Part shown: positions 1 to 12,043 of the stretch, piece by piece
How positions within the stretch are numbered: position 1 is the first letter of the stretch
Layout of the letters: the number at the start of each line of letters is the position of its first letter
Assembly: GCA_018389105.1 (NCBI GenBank)
Contig: JACATO010002189.1
Span: 769,001 to 833,000, forward strand
From: Nautilus pompilius
Taxonomy: Eukaryota; Mollusca; Cephalopoda; Nautilida; Nautilidae
Reading direction: 5' to 3'
DNA: 64,000 nucleotides
Notes under the pieces: model-generated
Databases searched by the model: none
Told to the model about the DNA's origin: nothing
What the model saw: only the letters and a program-made list of their open reading frames with translations
Program-made: the position numbers and the translations under genes

Positions 1-3000
1 TTTGTATCAGGGTTTAAAACATATTCGGTATTCATCTTTAATAACGAAAATATTAATTGGCGCCCTTCGTTTATCCGCAACAATAATAGATCTGTCAGTC
101 ACCGTCTCGTTAGATCTGAGTAACAGGTACGCAAAAATACGTACTTAAAGAGTAAAGGCTTTAAGATAAAAAACGGAAATGATAGGAAAGTAATTCACCT
201 TTTTCTTGTATCAGAGTTTAAAACATATTCGGTATTCATCTTTAATAACGAAAATATTAATTGGCGCCCTTCGTTTATCCGCAACAATAAGAAATCTGTC
301 AGTCACCGTCTCGTTAGATCTGAGTAACAGGTACGCAAAAATACGTACTTAAAGAGTAAAGACTTTAAGATAAAAAACGGAAATGATAGGAAAGTAATTC
401 ACCTTTTATTTGTATCAGGGTTTAAAACATATTCGGTATTCATCTTTAATAACGAAAATATTAATTGGCGCCCTTCGTTTATCCGCAACAATAAGAAATC
501 TGTCAGTCACTGTCTCGTTAGATCTGAGTAACAGGTACGCAAAAATACGAACTTGGCGAGTAAAGACTTTATGATAAAAAACGGAAATGATAGGAAAGTA
601 ATTCACCTTTTATTTGTATCAGGGTTTAAAACATATTCGGTATTCATCTTTAATAACGAAAATATTAATTGGCGCCCTTCATTTATCCGCAACAATAAGA
701 AATCTGTCAGTCACTGTCTCGTTAGATCTGAGTAACAGGTACGCAAAAATACGAACTTGGCGAGTAATTTAGGATAAAATTTAAAACGGAAATGATAAAA
801 AAGTAATTCACCTTTTATTTGTATCAGGGTTTAAAACATATTCGGTATTCATCTTTAATAACGAAAATATTAATTGGCGCCCTTCGTTTATCCGCAACAA
901 TAAGAAATCTGTCAGTCACCGTCTCGTTAGATCTGAGTAACAGGTACGCAAAAATACGAACTTGGCGAGTAATTTAGGATAAAATTTAAAACGGAAATGA
1001 TAAGAAAGTAATTCACCTTTTATTTATATCAGGGTTTAAAACATATTCGGTATTCATCTTTAATAACGAAAATATTAATTGGCGCCCTTCATTTATCCGC
1101 AACAATAAGAAATCTGTCAGTCACCGTCTCGTTAGATCTGAGTAACAGGTACGCAAAAATACGAACTTGGCGAGTAAAGACTTTAAGATAAAAAACGGAA
1201 ATGATAAGAAAGTAATTCACCTTTTATTTGTATCAGGGTTTAAAACATTCGGTATTCATCTTTAATAACGAAAATATTAATTGGCGCCCTTCGTTTATCC
1301 GCAACAATAAGAAATCTGTCAGTCACCGTCTCGTTAGATCTGAGTAACAGGTACGCAAAAATACGAACTTGGCGAGTAAAGACTTTAAGATAAAAAACGG
1401 AAATGATAGGAAAGTAATTCACCTTTTATTTGTATCAGGGTTTAAAACATATTCGGTATTCATCTTTAATAACGAAAATATTAATTGGCGCCCTTCGTTT
1501 ATCCGCAACAATAAGAAATCTGTCAGTCACCGTCTCGTTAGATCTGAGTAACAGGTACGCAAAAATACGAACTTGGCGAGTAAAGACTTTAAGATAAAAA
1601 ACGGAAATGATAAGAAAGTAATTCACCTTTTATTTGTATCAGGGTTTAAAACATTCGGTATTCATCTTTAATAACGAAAATATTAATTGGCGCCCTTCGT
1701 TTATCCGCAACAATAATAGATCTGTCAGTCACCGTCTCGTTAGATCTGAGTAACAGGTACGCAAAAATACGAACTTGGCGAGTAAAGACTTTAAGATAAA
1801 AAACGGAAATGATAGGAAAGTAATTCATCTTTTATTTGTATCAGGGTTTAAAACATATTCGGTATTCATCTTTAATAACGAAAATATTAATTGGCGCCCT
1901 TCGTTTATCCGCAACAATAAGAAATCTGTCAGTCATCGTCTCGTTAGATCTGAGTAACAGGTACGCAAAAATACGAACTTGGCGAGTAAAGACTTTAAGA
2001 TAAAAAACGGAAATGATAGGAAAGTAATTCATCTTTTATTTGTATCAGGGTTTAAAACATATTCGGTATTCATCTTTAATAACGAAAATATTAATTGGCG
2101 CCCTTCATTTATCCGCAACAATAAGAAATCTGTCAGTCACCGTCTCGTTAGATCTGAGTAACAGGTACGCAAAAATACGAACTTGGCGAGTAAAGACTTT
2201 AAGATGAAAAACGGAAATGATAGGAAAGTAATTCACCTTTTATTTGTATCAGGGTTTAAAACATATTCGGTATTCATCTTTAATAACGAAAATATTAATT
2301 GGCGCCCTTCATTTATCCGCAACAATAATAGATCTGTCAGTCACCGTCTCGTTAGATCTGAGTAACAGGTACGCAAAAATACGAACTTGGCGAGTAAAGA
2401 CTTTAAGATAAAAAACGGAAATGATAGGAAAGTAATTCACCTTTTATTTGTATCAGGGTTTAAAACATATTCGGTATTCATCTTTAATAACGAAAATATT
2501 AATTGGCGCCCTTCATTTATCCGCAACAATAAGAAATCTGTCAGTCACCGTCTCGTTAGATCTGAGTAACAGGTACGCAAAAATACGAACTTGGCGAGTA
2601 AAGACTTTAAGATGAAAAACGGAAATGATAGGAAAGTAATTCACCTTTTATTTGTATCAGGGTTTAAAACATTCGGTATTCATCTTTAATAACGAAAATA
2701 TTAATTGGCGCCCTTCGTTTATCCGCAACAATAAGAAATCTGTCAGTCACCGTCTCGTTAGATCTGAGTAACAGGTACGCAAAAATACGAACTTGGCGAG
2801 TAAAGACTTTAAGATAAAAAACGGAAATGATAAGAAAGTAATTCACCTTTTATTTGTATCAGGGTTTAAAACATATTCGGTATTCATCTTTAATAACGAA
2901 AATATTAATTGGCGCCCTTCATTTATCCGCAACAATAAGAAATCTGTCAGTCACCGTCTCGTTAGATCTGAGTAACAGGTACGCAAAAATACGAACTTGG

Positions 3001-4005
3001 CGAGTAAAGACTTTAAGATAAAAAACGGAAATGATAGGAAAGTAATTCACCTTTTATTTGTATCAGGGTTTAAAACATTCGGTATTCATCTTTAATAACG
3101 AAAATATTAATTGGCGCACTTCGTTTATCCGCAACAATAAGAAATCTGTCAGTCACCGTCTCGTTAGATCTGAGTAACAGGTGCGCAAAAATACGAACTT
3201 GGCGAGTAAAGACTTTAAGATAAAAAACGGAAATGATAGGAAAGTAATTCATCTTTTATTTGTATCAGGGTTTAAAACATATTCGGTATTCATCTTTAAT
3301 AACGAAAATATTAATTGGCGCCCTTCGTTTATCCGCAACAATAATAGATCTGTCAGTCACCGTCTCGTTAGATCTGAGTAACAGGTACGCAAAAATACGA
3401 ACTTGGCGAGTAAAGACTTTAAGATAAAAAACGGAAATGAAATGATAGGAAAGTAATTCATCTTTTATTTGTATCAGGGTTTAAAACATATTCGGTATTC
3501 ATCTTTAATAACGAAAATATTAATTGGCGCCCTTCATTTATCCGCAACAATAAGAAATCTGTCAGTCACCGTCTCGTTAGATCTGAGTAACAGGTACGCA
3601 AAAATACGAACTTGGCGAGTAAAGACTTTAAGATAAAAAACGGAAATGATAAGAAAGTAATTCACCTTTTATTTGTATCAGGGTTTAAAACATATTCGGT
3701 ATTCATCTTTAATAACGAAAATATTAATTGGCGCCCTTCATTTATCCGAAACAATAAGAAATCTGTCAGTCACCGTCTCGTTAGATCTGAGTAACAGGTA
3801 CGCAAAAATAAATACTTGAAGAGTAAAGACTTTACGATAAAACTTAAAACGGAAATGATAGGAAAGTAATTCACATTTTACTTGCATCAGGGTTTAAAAC
3901 ATATTCTGTAAACGTTTTTAATAACGAAAATATTACCTCCATTTATCTGCAACAATAAGAAATCTGTCAGTCATCGTCTTGTTAGATCTGAATTTATATA
4001 AGATC
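1..4005. repeat. Sat-A: 204-bp satellite array, about 19.5 copies
   Basis: Nearly identical units follow one another, marked by the recurring words GGCGCCCTTCGTTTATCCGC and TAACAGGTACGCAAAAATACG. The TAACAGG junction falls at 121, 325, 529, 733, 938, 1143, 1345, 1549, 1751, 1955, 2159, 2363, 2567, 2769, 2973, 3175, 3379, 3588 and 3792. Spacing is 204 bp, with 202-bp variants that lack an AT in AAAACATATTCGG, and one 209-bp variant with a 5-bp duplication near 3440. The array continues past the left edge; the last unit (3793-4005) is visibly degraded. The unit is open for about 60 codons on both strands, but these frames are passive products of the repeat. Confidence 0.97.
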
Positions 4006-4017
4006 AGTGGATGTCCG

Positions 4018-5137
4018 CTAATATTGTCAGCCTGCAGCGACTGTTTTGAGCTTGAGGCTGGCCTTCAATTCTTTTCAAAAGACTAAAAATGGAATGAGGT
4101 CTTCTGGAATATTATTCTAATTCTTATAATGTTAATCTTTCTCTTTCTCCTTCTAAATAAATATTGCCAGCCTGCAGCTACTGTGTTGAGCATGAGGCTG
4201 GCCTTCAGTTCCTTTGGACAGACCAAAAATTGAATGAGGTCTTCTGGAATATTATTCTAATTCTTATAATGTTAATCTTTCTCTTTCTCCTTCTAAATAA
4301 ATATTGCCAGCCTGCAGCTACTGTGTTGAGCATGAGGCTGGCCTTCAGTTCCTTTGGACAGACCAAAAATTGAATGTGGTCTTCCTGGAATATTATTCTA
4401 ATTCTTATAATGTTAATCTTTCTCTTTCTCTTTCTAAATAAATATTGCCAGCCTGCAGCTACTGTGTTGAGCATGAGGCTGGCCTTCAGTTCCTTTGGAA
4501 GACCAAAAATTGAATGTGGTCTTCCTGGAATATTATTCTAATTCTTATAATGTTAATCTTTCTCTTTCTCTTTCTAAATAAATATTGCCAGCCTGCAGCT
4601 ACTGTGTTGAGCATGAGGCTGGCCTTCAGTTCCTTTGGAAGACCAAAAATTGAATGTGGTCTTCCTGGAATATTATTCCAATTCTTATAATGTTAATCTT
4701 TCTCTTTCTCTTTCTAAATAAATATTGCCAGCCTGCAGCTACTGTGTTGAGCATGAGGCTGGCCTTCAGTTCCGTTGGAAGACCAAAAATTGAATGTGGT
4801 CTTCCTGGAATATTATTCTAATTCTTATAATGTTAATCTTTCTCTTTCTCCTTCTAAATAAATATTGCCAGCCTGCAGCTACTGTGTTGAGCATGAGGCT
4901 GGCCTTCAGTTCCTTTGGACAGACCAAAAATTGAATGTGGTCTTCCTGGAATATTATTCTAATTCTTATAATGCTAATCTTTCTCTTTCTCTTTCTAAAT
5001 AAATATTGCCAGCCTGCAGCTGCTGTGTTGAGCATGAGGCTGGCCTTCAGTTCTTTTGGACAGACTAAAAATTGAATATGTGATCTTCCTGGAATCTTTC
5101 TCTAACTCTTATCTTAATCTTTCTCTTTCTAAATAAA
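4018..5137. repeat. Sat-B: 140-bp satellite array, about 8 copies
   Basis: Units are anchored by GCCAGCCTGCAGCTACTGTG at 4166, 4306, 4447, 4587, 4727, 4867 and 5008, with a diverged first copy at 4026, so the period is 140-141 bp. Each unit ends in a pyrimidine-rich run (TCTTTCTCTTTCTC) followed by TAAATAAATATT. The central copies are the most alike and the edge copies the most diverged, as expected for unequal exchange. Frames of 69 and 89 codons across this array are products of the repeat. It has no obvious similarity to Sat-A. Confidence 0.95.
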
Positions 5138-5302
5138 CTCTCCTGAGACCTCATCCACTATCATATCCCTGTCTTTTTGAACTGAAAACTATATTGATAT
5201 TAGAGAACTTAAATATAACAAAAATTATTTTACTTTAGGCGATTTGCATTTATCTTAACATTTTCTCTTGTAAATCTGTTTCCTTTAATGAATATTTTTT
5301 AA
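5138..5302. repeat. Spacer between Sat-B and Sat-C, duplicated at 8396-8565
   Basis: The stretch starting CTGAGACCTCATCCACTAT and running through TTTACTTTAGGCGATTTGCA recurs near 8401-8565 with a few substitutions. It therefore belongs to a larger cassette (Sat-B unit, spacer, Sat-C unit) present twice in this window. No coding potential was seen. Confidence 0.9.
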
Positions 5303-8109
5303 TTACATGAATTTATATTCCGCTTACTTTCTTTCTTAACATTATAACCGTGACAGATTTCATTTAACCGATTTTAGGTAAAAATACAATTAAGTTCTTC
5401 TTTCGTCTTCAATATTTCCTATTTTAAGTCTAATCCTTTTAGAAAAATGTTTACATGAATTTATATTCCGTTTAGTTTGTTTCATAAAATTATAATCGTG
5501 ACAGATTTCTTTTAGCCGCTTTTAGGTAAAAATACAATTATGTTCTTTCTTCTTCCATATTTCCTATTTTAAGTCTAATCCTTTTAGAAAAATGTTTACA
5601 TGAATTTATATTCCGTTTAGTTTGTTTCCTAACATTATAACCGTGACAGATTTCTTTTAGCCGCTTTTAGGTAAAAATACAATTAAGTTCTTCTTTCGTC
5701 TTCAATATTTCCTATTTTAAGTCTAATCCTTTTAGAAAAATGTTTACATGAATTTATATTCCGTTTAGTTTGTTTCCTAACATTATAACCGTGACAGATT
5801 TCTTTTAGCCGCTTTTAGGTAAAAATACAATTAAGTTCTTCTTTTTCTTCCATATTTCCTATTTTAAGTCTAATTCTTAAAGAAAAATGTTTACATCAAT
5901 TTATATTCCGTTTAGTTTGTTTCCTAACATTATAACCGTGACAGATTTCATTTAACCGATTTTAGGTAAAAATACAATTAAGTTCTTCTTTCGTCTTCCA
6001 TATTTCCTATTTTAAGTCTAATTCTTAAAGAAAAATGTTTACATCAATTTATATTCCGTTTAGTTTGTTTCCTAACATTATAACCGTGACAGATTTCATT
6101 TAACCGATTTTAGGTAAAAATACAATTAAGTTCTTCTTTCGTCTTCAATATTTCCTATTTTAAGTCTAATTCTTAAAGAAAAATGTTTACATCAATTTAT
6201 ATTCCGTTTAGTTTGTTTCCTAACATTATAACCGTGACAGATTTCATTTAACCGCTTTTAGGTAAAAATACAATTAAGTTCTTCTTTCGTCTTCCATATT
6301 TCCTATTTTAAGTCTAATTCTTAAAGAAAAATGTTTACATGAATTTATATTCCGTTTAGTTTGTTTCCTAACATTATAACCGTGACAGATTTCATTTAAC
6401 CGATTTTAGGTAAAAATACAATTAAGTTCTTCTTTCTTCTTCCATATTTCCTATTTTAAGTCTAATTCTTAAAGAAAAATGTTTACATCAATTTATATTC
6501 CGTTTAGTTTGTTTCCTAACATTATAACCCTGACAGATTTCTTTTAACCGATTTTAGGTAAAAATACAATTAAGTTCTTCTTTCGTCTTCAATATTTCCT
6601 ATTTTAAGTCTAATTCTTAAAGAAAAATGTTTACATCAATTTATATTCCGTTTAGTTTGTTTCCTAACATTATAACCGTGACAGATTTCTTTTAGCCGCT
6701 TTTAGGTAAAAATACAATTAAGTTCTTCTTTCTTCTTCAATATTTCCTATTTTAAGTCTAATTCTTAAAGAAAAATGTTTACATCAATTTATATTCCGTT
6801 TAGTTTGTTTCCTAACATTATAACCGTGACAGATTTCTTTTAGCCGCTTTTAGGTAAAAATACAATTAAGTTCTTCTTTCTTCTTCCATATTTCCTATTT
6901 TAATTCTAATTCTTAAAGAAAAATGTTTACATGAATTTATATTCCGTTTAGTTTGTTTCCTAACATTATAACCGTGACAGATTTCTTTTAACCGATTTTA
7001 GGTAAAAATACAATTAAGTTCTTCTTTCGTCTTCATATTTCCTATTTTAAGTCTAATTCTTAAAGAAAAATGTTTACATCAATTTATATTCCGTTTAGTT
7101 TGTTTCCTAACATTATAACCGTGACAGATTTCTTTTAGCCGCTTTTAGGTAAAAATACAATTAAGTTCTTCTTTCTTCTTCCATATTTCCTATTTTAATT
7201 CTAATTCTTAAAGAAAAATGTTTACATCAATTTATATTCCGTTTAGTTTGTTTCCTAACATTATAACCGTGACAGATTTCTTTTAACCGATTTTAGGTAA
7301 AAATACAATTAAGTTCTTCTTTCGTCTTCAATATTTCCTATTTTAAGTCTAATTCTTAAAGAAAAATGTTTACATCAATTTATATTCCGTTTAGTTTGTT
7401 TCCTAACATTATAACCGTGACAGATTTCATTTAACCGATTTTAGGTAAAAATACGATTAAGTTCTTCTTTCTTCTTCCATATTTCCTATTTTAATTCTAA
7501 TTCTTAAAGAAAAATGTTTACATCAATTTATATTCCGTTTAGTTTGTTTCCTAACATTATAACCGTGACAGATTTCATTTAACCGATTTTAGGTAAAAAT
7601 ACAATTAAGTTCTTCTTTCTTCTTCCATATTTCCTATTTTAATTCTAATTCTTAAAGAAAAATGTTTACATCAATTTATATTCCGTTTAGTTTGTTTCCT
7701 AACATTATAACCGTGACAGATTTCTTTTAACCGATTTTAGGTAAAAATACAATTAAGTTCTTCTTTCGTCTTCAATATTTCCTATTTTAAGTCTAATTCT
7801 TAAAGAAAAATGTTTACATCAATTTATATTCCGTTTAGTTTGTTTCCTAACATTATAACCGTGACAGATTTCATTTAACCGATTTTAGGTAAAAATACGA
7901 TTAAGTTCTTCTTTCTTCTTCCATATTTCCTATTTTAATTCTAATTCTTAAAGAAAAATGTTTACATCAATTTATATTCCGTTTAGTTTGTTTCCTAACA
8001 TTATAACCGTGACAGATTTCATTTAACCGATTTTAGGTAAAAATACAATTAAGTTCTTCTTTCGTCTTCCATATTTCCTATTTTAAGTCTAATTCTTAAA
8101 GAAAAATGT
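5303..8109. repeat. Sat-C: 148-bp satellite array, about 19 copies
   Basis: AT-rich units are anchored by AAAAATGTTTACAT and TTATATTCCGTTTAGTTTG. The ATGTTT word occurs at 5447, 5592, 5740, 5887, 6035, 6183, 6331, 6479, 6627, 6775, 6923, 7070, 7218, 7366, 7514, 7662, 7810, 7958 and 8106, giving a period of 145-148 bp. Variants such as CGTCTTCAATATTT versus CTTCTTCCATATTT are partly interspersed, and part of the right side repeats as a trimer. No coding potential. Confidence 0.96.
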
Positions 8110-8790
8110 TTTCGTTATGAAATAACTTTATTAAAAAATTAATTTTATTAAAGATTTAATGAAGAATCTTTCTGTAACTCTTATTATCTTTCCCTTTTTA
8201 AATAAATATTGCCAGCCCTCAGCTATTGTGTTGAGCTTGAGATTGGCCTTCAGTTCCTTTGGACAGACTAAAAATTGAATGTGTTCTTCTTGGAATATTT
8301 ATCATAATATTTCTCTTTCTAAATATAGTCAGCCTGCAGCGACTGTCTGTTTTAAGCATGTTTCCATTTAAAAGCCTCTAATTTTATCATTTTATATTTT
8401 TCTGAGACCTCATCCACTATTATATCACTGTCTTTGTGAACTGAAAACTGCATTGATGTTAGAGATCTTAAATATAACAAAAATTATTTTACTTTAGGCG
8501 ATTTGCATTTATCTTAACATTTTCTCTTGTGAAATCTGTTCCCTTTAATGAATATTCTTTAATTACATGAATTTATATTCCGTTTACTTTGTTTCCTAAC
8601 ATTATAACCCTGACAGATTTCATTTAACCGCTTTTAGTTAAAAATACAATTAAGTTCTTTTTTCTTCTTCCAAATTTCATATTTTAAGTCTAATTCTTAA
8701 AGAAAAATGTTTTTGTTATGAAATAACTTTATTAAATGTAAGCTGTATAGTTTCTTAAAAATTAATTTTATTAAAGATTTAATGAAGAAT
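8110..8790. repeat. Second, unamplified copy of the Sat-B/spacer/Sat-C cassette
   Basis: In order, this segment holds a junction (TTATGAAATAACTTTATTAA and AAAGATTTAATGAAGAAT), one full and one partial Sat-B-like unit (about 8166-8352), the spacer (about 8396-8565), one Sat-C-like unit (about 8566-8707), and the same junction sequence again (about 8715-8790). It repeats the plan of 4018-8165 but without tandem expansion, and suggests what the sequence looked like before Sat-B and Sat-C amplified. Confidence 0.85.
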
Positions 8791-8812
8791 ATAGAGTAGA
8801 TGATATACGAAC

Positions 8813-9960
8813 CGTGTATGTGAACAGGACTATATTGAGAAGTGGAGATTGCTAATTGCAGTTCTGCGTTATTTAATTTCTTCCGTCGTTCCGCGTTCGT
8901 TTAATCCGCTTCCGTCGTTCCGCGTTCGTTTATTCCGCTTCCGTCGTTCGCGTTCGTTTATTCCGCTTCCGTCGTTCTGCGTTCGTTTAATCTATTGCGT
9001 CGTTCCGCGTTCGTTTATTCCGCTTCCGTCGTTCTGCGTTCGTTTATTCCGCTTCCGTCGTTCCGCTTCCGTCGTTCTGCGTTCGTTTAATCTATTGCGT
9101 CGTTCCGCGTTCGTTTAATCTATTGCGTCGTTCCGCGTTCGTTTATTCCGCTTCCGTCGTTCCGCTTCCGTCGTTCCGCGTTCGTTTAATCTATTGCGTC
9201 GTTCCGCGTTCGTTTAATCTATTGCGTCGTTCCGCGTTCGTTTAATCTACTTGCGTCGTTCCGCGTTCGTTTATTCCGCTTCCGTCGTTCTGCGTTCGTT
9301 TATTCCGCTTCCGTCGTTCTGCGTTCGTTTATTCCGCTTCCGTCGTTCCGCTTCCGTCGTTTTGCGTTCGTTTAATCTATTGCGTCGTTCCGCGTTCGTT
9401 TAATCTACTTCCGTCGTTCCGCGTTCGTTTATCCGCTTCCGTCGTTCTGCGTTCGTTTAATCTATTGCGTCGTTCCGCGTTCGTTTATTCCGCTTCCGTC
9501 GTTCCGCGTTCGTTTAATCTATTGCGTCGTTCCGCGTTCGTTTAATCTATTGCGTCGTTCCGCGTTCGTTTATTCCGCTTCCGTCGTTCTGCGTTCGTTT
9601 AATCTATTGCGTCGTTCCGCGTTCGTTTATTCCGCTTCCGTCGTTCTGCGTTCGTTTAATCTACTTGCGTCGTTCCGCGTTCGTTTAATCTATTGCGTCG
9701 TTCCGCGTTCGTTTAATCTATTGCGTCGTTCCGCGTTCGTTTAATCTATTGCGTCGTTCCGCGTTCGTTTAATCTACTTCCGTCGTTCCGCGTTCGTTTA
9801 ATCTATTGCGTCGTTCCGCGTTCGTTTAATCTACTTCCGTCGTTCTGCGTTCGTTTAATCTATTGCGTCGTTCCGCGTTCGTTTAATCTACTTGCGTCGT
9901 TCCGCGAACCGTAAGCATCATTTTAGCCTATTTTTCATTGTAGTCCTGTTCACTTTCACG
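8813..9960. mobile_element. Inverted-repeat-bounded element with minisatellite core
   Basis: GTGAACAGGACTA at 8820-8832 is exactly inverted at 9941-9953, with partial similarity continuing to about 8813 and 9960 (CGTG...GTG against CAC...CACG) and a few bases inward. Between the ends lies the GC-rich minisatellite. The arrangement resembles non-autonomous elements that carry a tandem-repeat core between short inverted ends. No target-site duplication is clear, so the exact boundaries and superfamily are open. Confidence 0.5.
8861..9907. repeat. GC-rich 28/29-bp minisatellite, about 36 copies
   Basis: Two unit types are mixed: a 28-mer with GCGTCGTTCCGCG plus TTTAATCTATT, and a 29-mer with CCGTCGTTCTGCG plus TTTATTCCGCTT, along with shorter CCGTCGTTCCGCTT partial units. 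The array is rich in CpG, unlike its AT-rich surroundings. The 89- and 64-codon frames in it (repeats of RSFNLLRRSAFV-like peptide) are products of the repeat. Confidence 0.95.
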
Positions 9961-10370
9961 TTTCGGACATTATTTGTTTTTTTTAATGCTTCAGTAAATC
10001 TTGTCTAATTGTTAATGTTCTCACCTATCATGCAAATACATAATTTCTGAAAGAATTCTTATAAATTATGAAAGGCAAATTGAACTCTGATAAATGTCAA
10101 AGCCATGAACAGATTTATTTAGGATAATGCAAATCGTTTGGCCATGGTTAAGCTGTAAGTTGGTCTTATGCACGAACATAACAGAACAGTTGCACGTACA
10201 GGTACGGGGTGCGGTAGGTGGGTGCTAAGGTAATGCTTACGCTGCTATCTCGGATTTCCACCCTGATTAATTCCACCGAGGTCAAACCACCTCGCTTTGA
10301 ACTTTTTAGAAAGTTAGAAGAGCAAAGGGTAATCTCATATATGATAATCTGTTGGTCAGCTGTCTTCCTT
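9961..10370. other. Unassigned AT-rich stretch
   Basis: No supported gene or repeat was seen. A slightly GC-richer segment at about 10190-10310 stands out locally, but I could not assign it. Confidence 0.5.
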
Positions 10371-10690
10371 TTTTCTCTCTCAAATTTTTAATTATTAATT
10401 ACTTAATAACTTTTAATATATAATCTCCTTTTTTTTCCAAATTTTAATGATCAATTACTTAATTACTTTTAATATATAATCTTTTTTTTTCCAAATTTTA
10501 ATGATCAATTACTTAATTACTTTTAATATATAATCTCTTTTTTTTTCCAAATTTTAATGATCAATTACTTAATTACTTTTAATATATAATCTCTTTTTTT
10601 TCCAAATTTTAATGATCAATTATTTAATTACTTTTAATATGTAATCTCTCTTTTTTTATCAAATTTTTAATTATCAATTACTTTATTGAA
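10371..10690. repeat. AT-rich 55-58-bp tandem repeat, about 5.5 copies
   Basis: The words CAATTACTTAATTACTTTTA and AATATATAATCTC recur with AATTACTT starts near 10398, 10453, 10507, 10563, 10618 and 10676. The units differ mainly in the length of a T-run. It is unrelated to the satellites upstream. Confidence 0.93.
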
Positions 10691-11555
10691 ATCTGTTGTT
10701 GATAATAATATATAATCTTCCAGGAAAGAAGGAGGAATGATTCAAATTGCTTTGTTTACTTATAACAATTTCTGAAATGACAGAACTTTTAATGGGTATT
10801 TAATGTATTAGAAATAATTATGGAAACAAAAACCTGGGTACAAAATGAAAATAACACTTTGGAGAATCGCATCTAATACGTAAAAATGAGACGATCAGAT
10901 GTACAGTGTTATATAATTATTGTTATAATAATTTGTATGATGTTGAATTGTATTAATACACTTTTGTACTGTACTAAATGGTTGTTATTCTTTATGGTTG
11001 CTCTTCTTTTTGATAGTAAGAAAAAAAAGAACAATCTGATGACAGGTTGGTCACATGACTTGTAATATTGAAACAGTCTATTGATAGATAGCCAAAATCG
11101 GCTGGCTGAGAGAGAGGGCTCGGCGACACCTTTTCGTCGCATTTTCAGAAAGATCCTTAACAATTTCTTACTAAAGAGACAAGTTCATCTGTTATATCAG
11201 AGCAAGTCAGTCAATGAGGTTTTAAAGGTACGTTTTAGATATGTATGGAGAATGGCATGGATTTTCTGTCAAAGATTACAAAACATTTTTGTGCCTCTCA
11301 TACTTTCAAATAACACAAAAACACACGATAGCTGTCTACAAAGTTTCACATAGAGAATATTGAAAGTATTTAATAATTTTTCAAAGGCAAAAACAGCCAG
11401 ATGGGTTCCATCTGCGTAATCAGCTGCCGAACTTAGGAGGCCGCCAGGTAACGCCGAAATGCGTAAGGCAGTTAAAGTCCATGCTAAAATCATCATTTTC
11501 AGATGTGGTGGGGGACCCCAGGGTACGTGAAAGAATTTCAAGAAAAATAAAAAGG
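10691..11555. other. Unassigned; weak exon-like frame only
   Basis: An open frame of 90 codons at 11081-11353 (+) contains a possible splice donor (AAGGTACGT near 11227), but it shows no recognisable domain and overlaps unrelated frames on the other strand. I see no firm gene here. Confidence 0.4.
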
Positions 11556-11559
11556 TACA

Positions 11560-11870
11560 GAGATTGAGTTGGGAGATGGACAGATAGACATTCAATGTAT
11601 AGCAATTCACGCCGGCTTATAGCCACATCTTGTGAATAACTTTGCAATATGTGGACTGTAGCACCGGGAGACCATTGCGTAGACTTCTGGTCACATTTAC
11701 CGACATGAAAAGACAACTCCTGTAGTGTAAGGATGGCAGACAGAAGACCACGAGGGACTAGCGAAAAGTAACGTGGTCTGACGAGTCACTCTTCACTTTT
11801 TGTACAGATGGGAAAAGACGAAAGATTTTTGGAAACTATAAAGTAGGGTATATTTAAAAGAGTCACCGTC
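11560..11870 (+). pseudogene. Faint Tc1/IS630-type transposase trace
   Basis: A plus-strand reading near 11779-11850 (after a frameshift) resembles the first-aspartate region of Tc1 transposases: VWSDESLFTF, then GKRRKIFGNYKVG. Upstream, about 11560-11690 can be read as part of the linker before that motif, but with stops and frame changes. The second and third catalytic blocks were not found. This is the weakest of the Tc1-like relics here, and the assignment rests on one short motif. Confidence 0.4.
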
Positions 11871-12043
11871 ACGATTCTGTGTGCTTCAGTCCATACAATG
11901 ATTAAATATTAATGACTGATTTTGGAAATATTATTATATATGTCCTAATAAAATAGTGACCTATATACACACACTGATAAAAATAATAGTAATATTATGA
12001 TATAAATTTCACAACTTTATTAAGAATAAAACATTTGCATATA

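Noticed and set aside
415-3794. Repeated 60-66-codon open frames on both strands
   Set aside because: They recur once per 204-bp unit, begin at non-ATG codons in most cases, and follow exactly from the satellite sequence.
1-8110. Regularly spaced repeats as a CRISPR array
   Set aside because: The whole unit repeats, with no short repeat and variable spacers, and the window has eukaryotic elements throughout.
8849-9744. Repetitive Arg/Ser/Phe-rich proteins
   Set aside because: They are translations of the 28/29-bp minisatellite.
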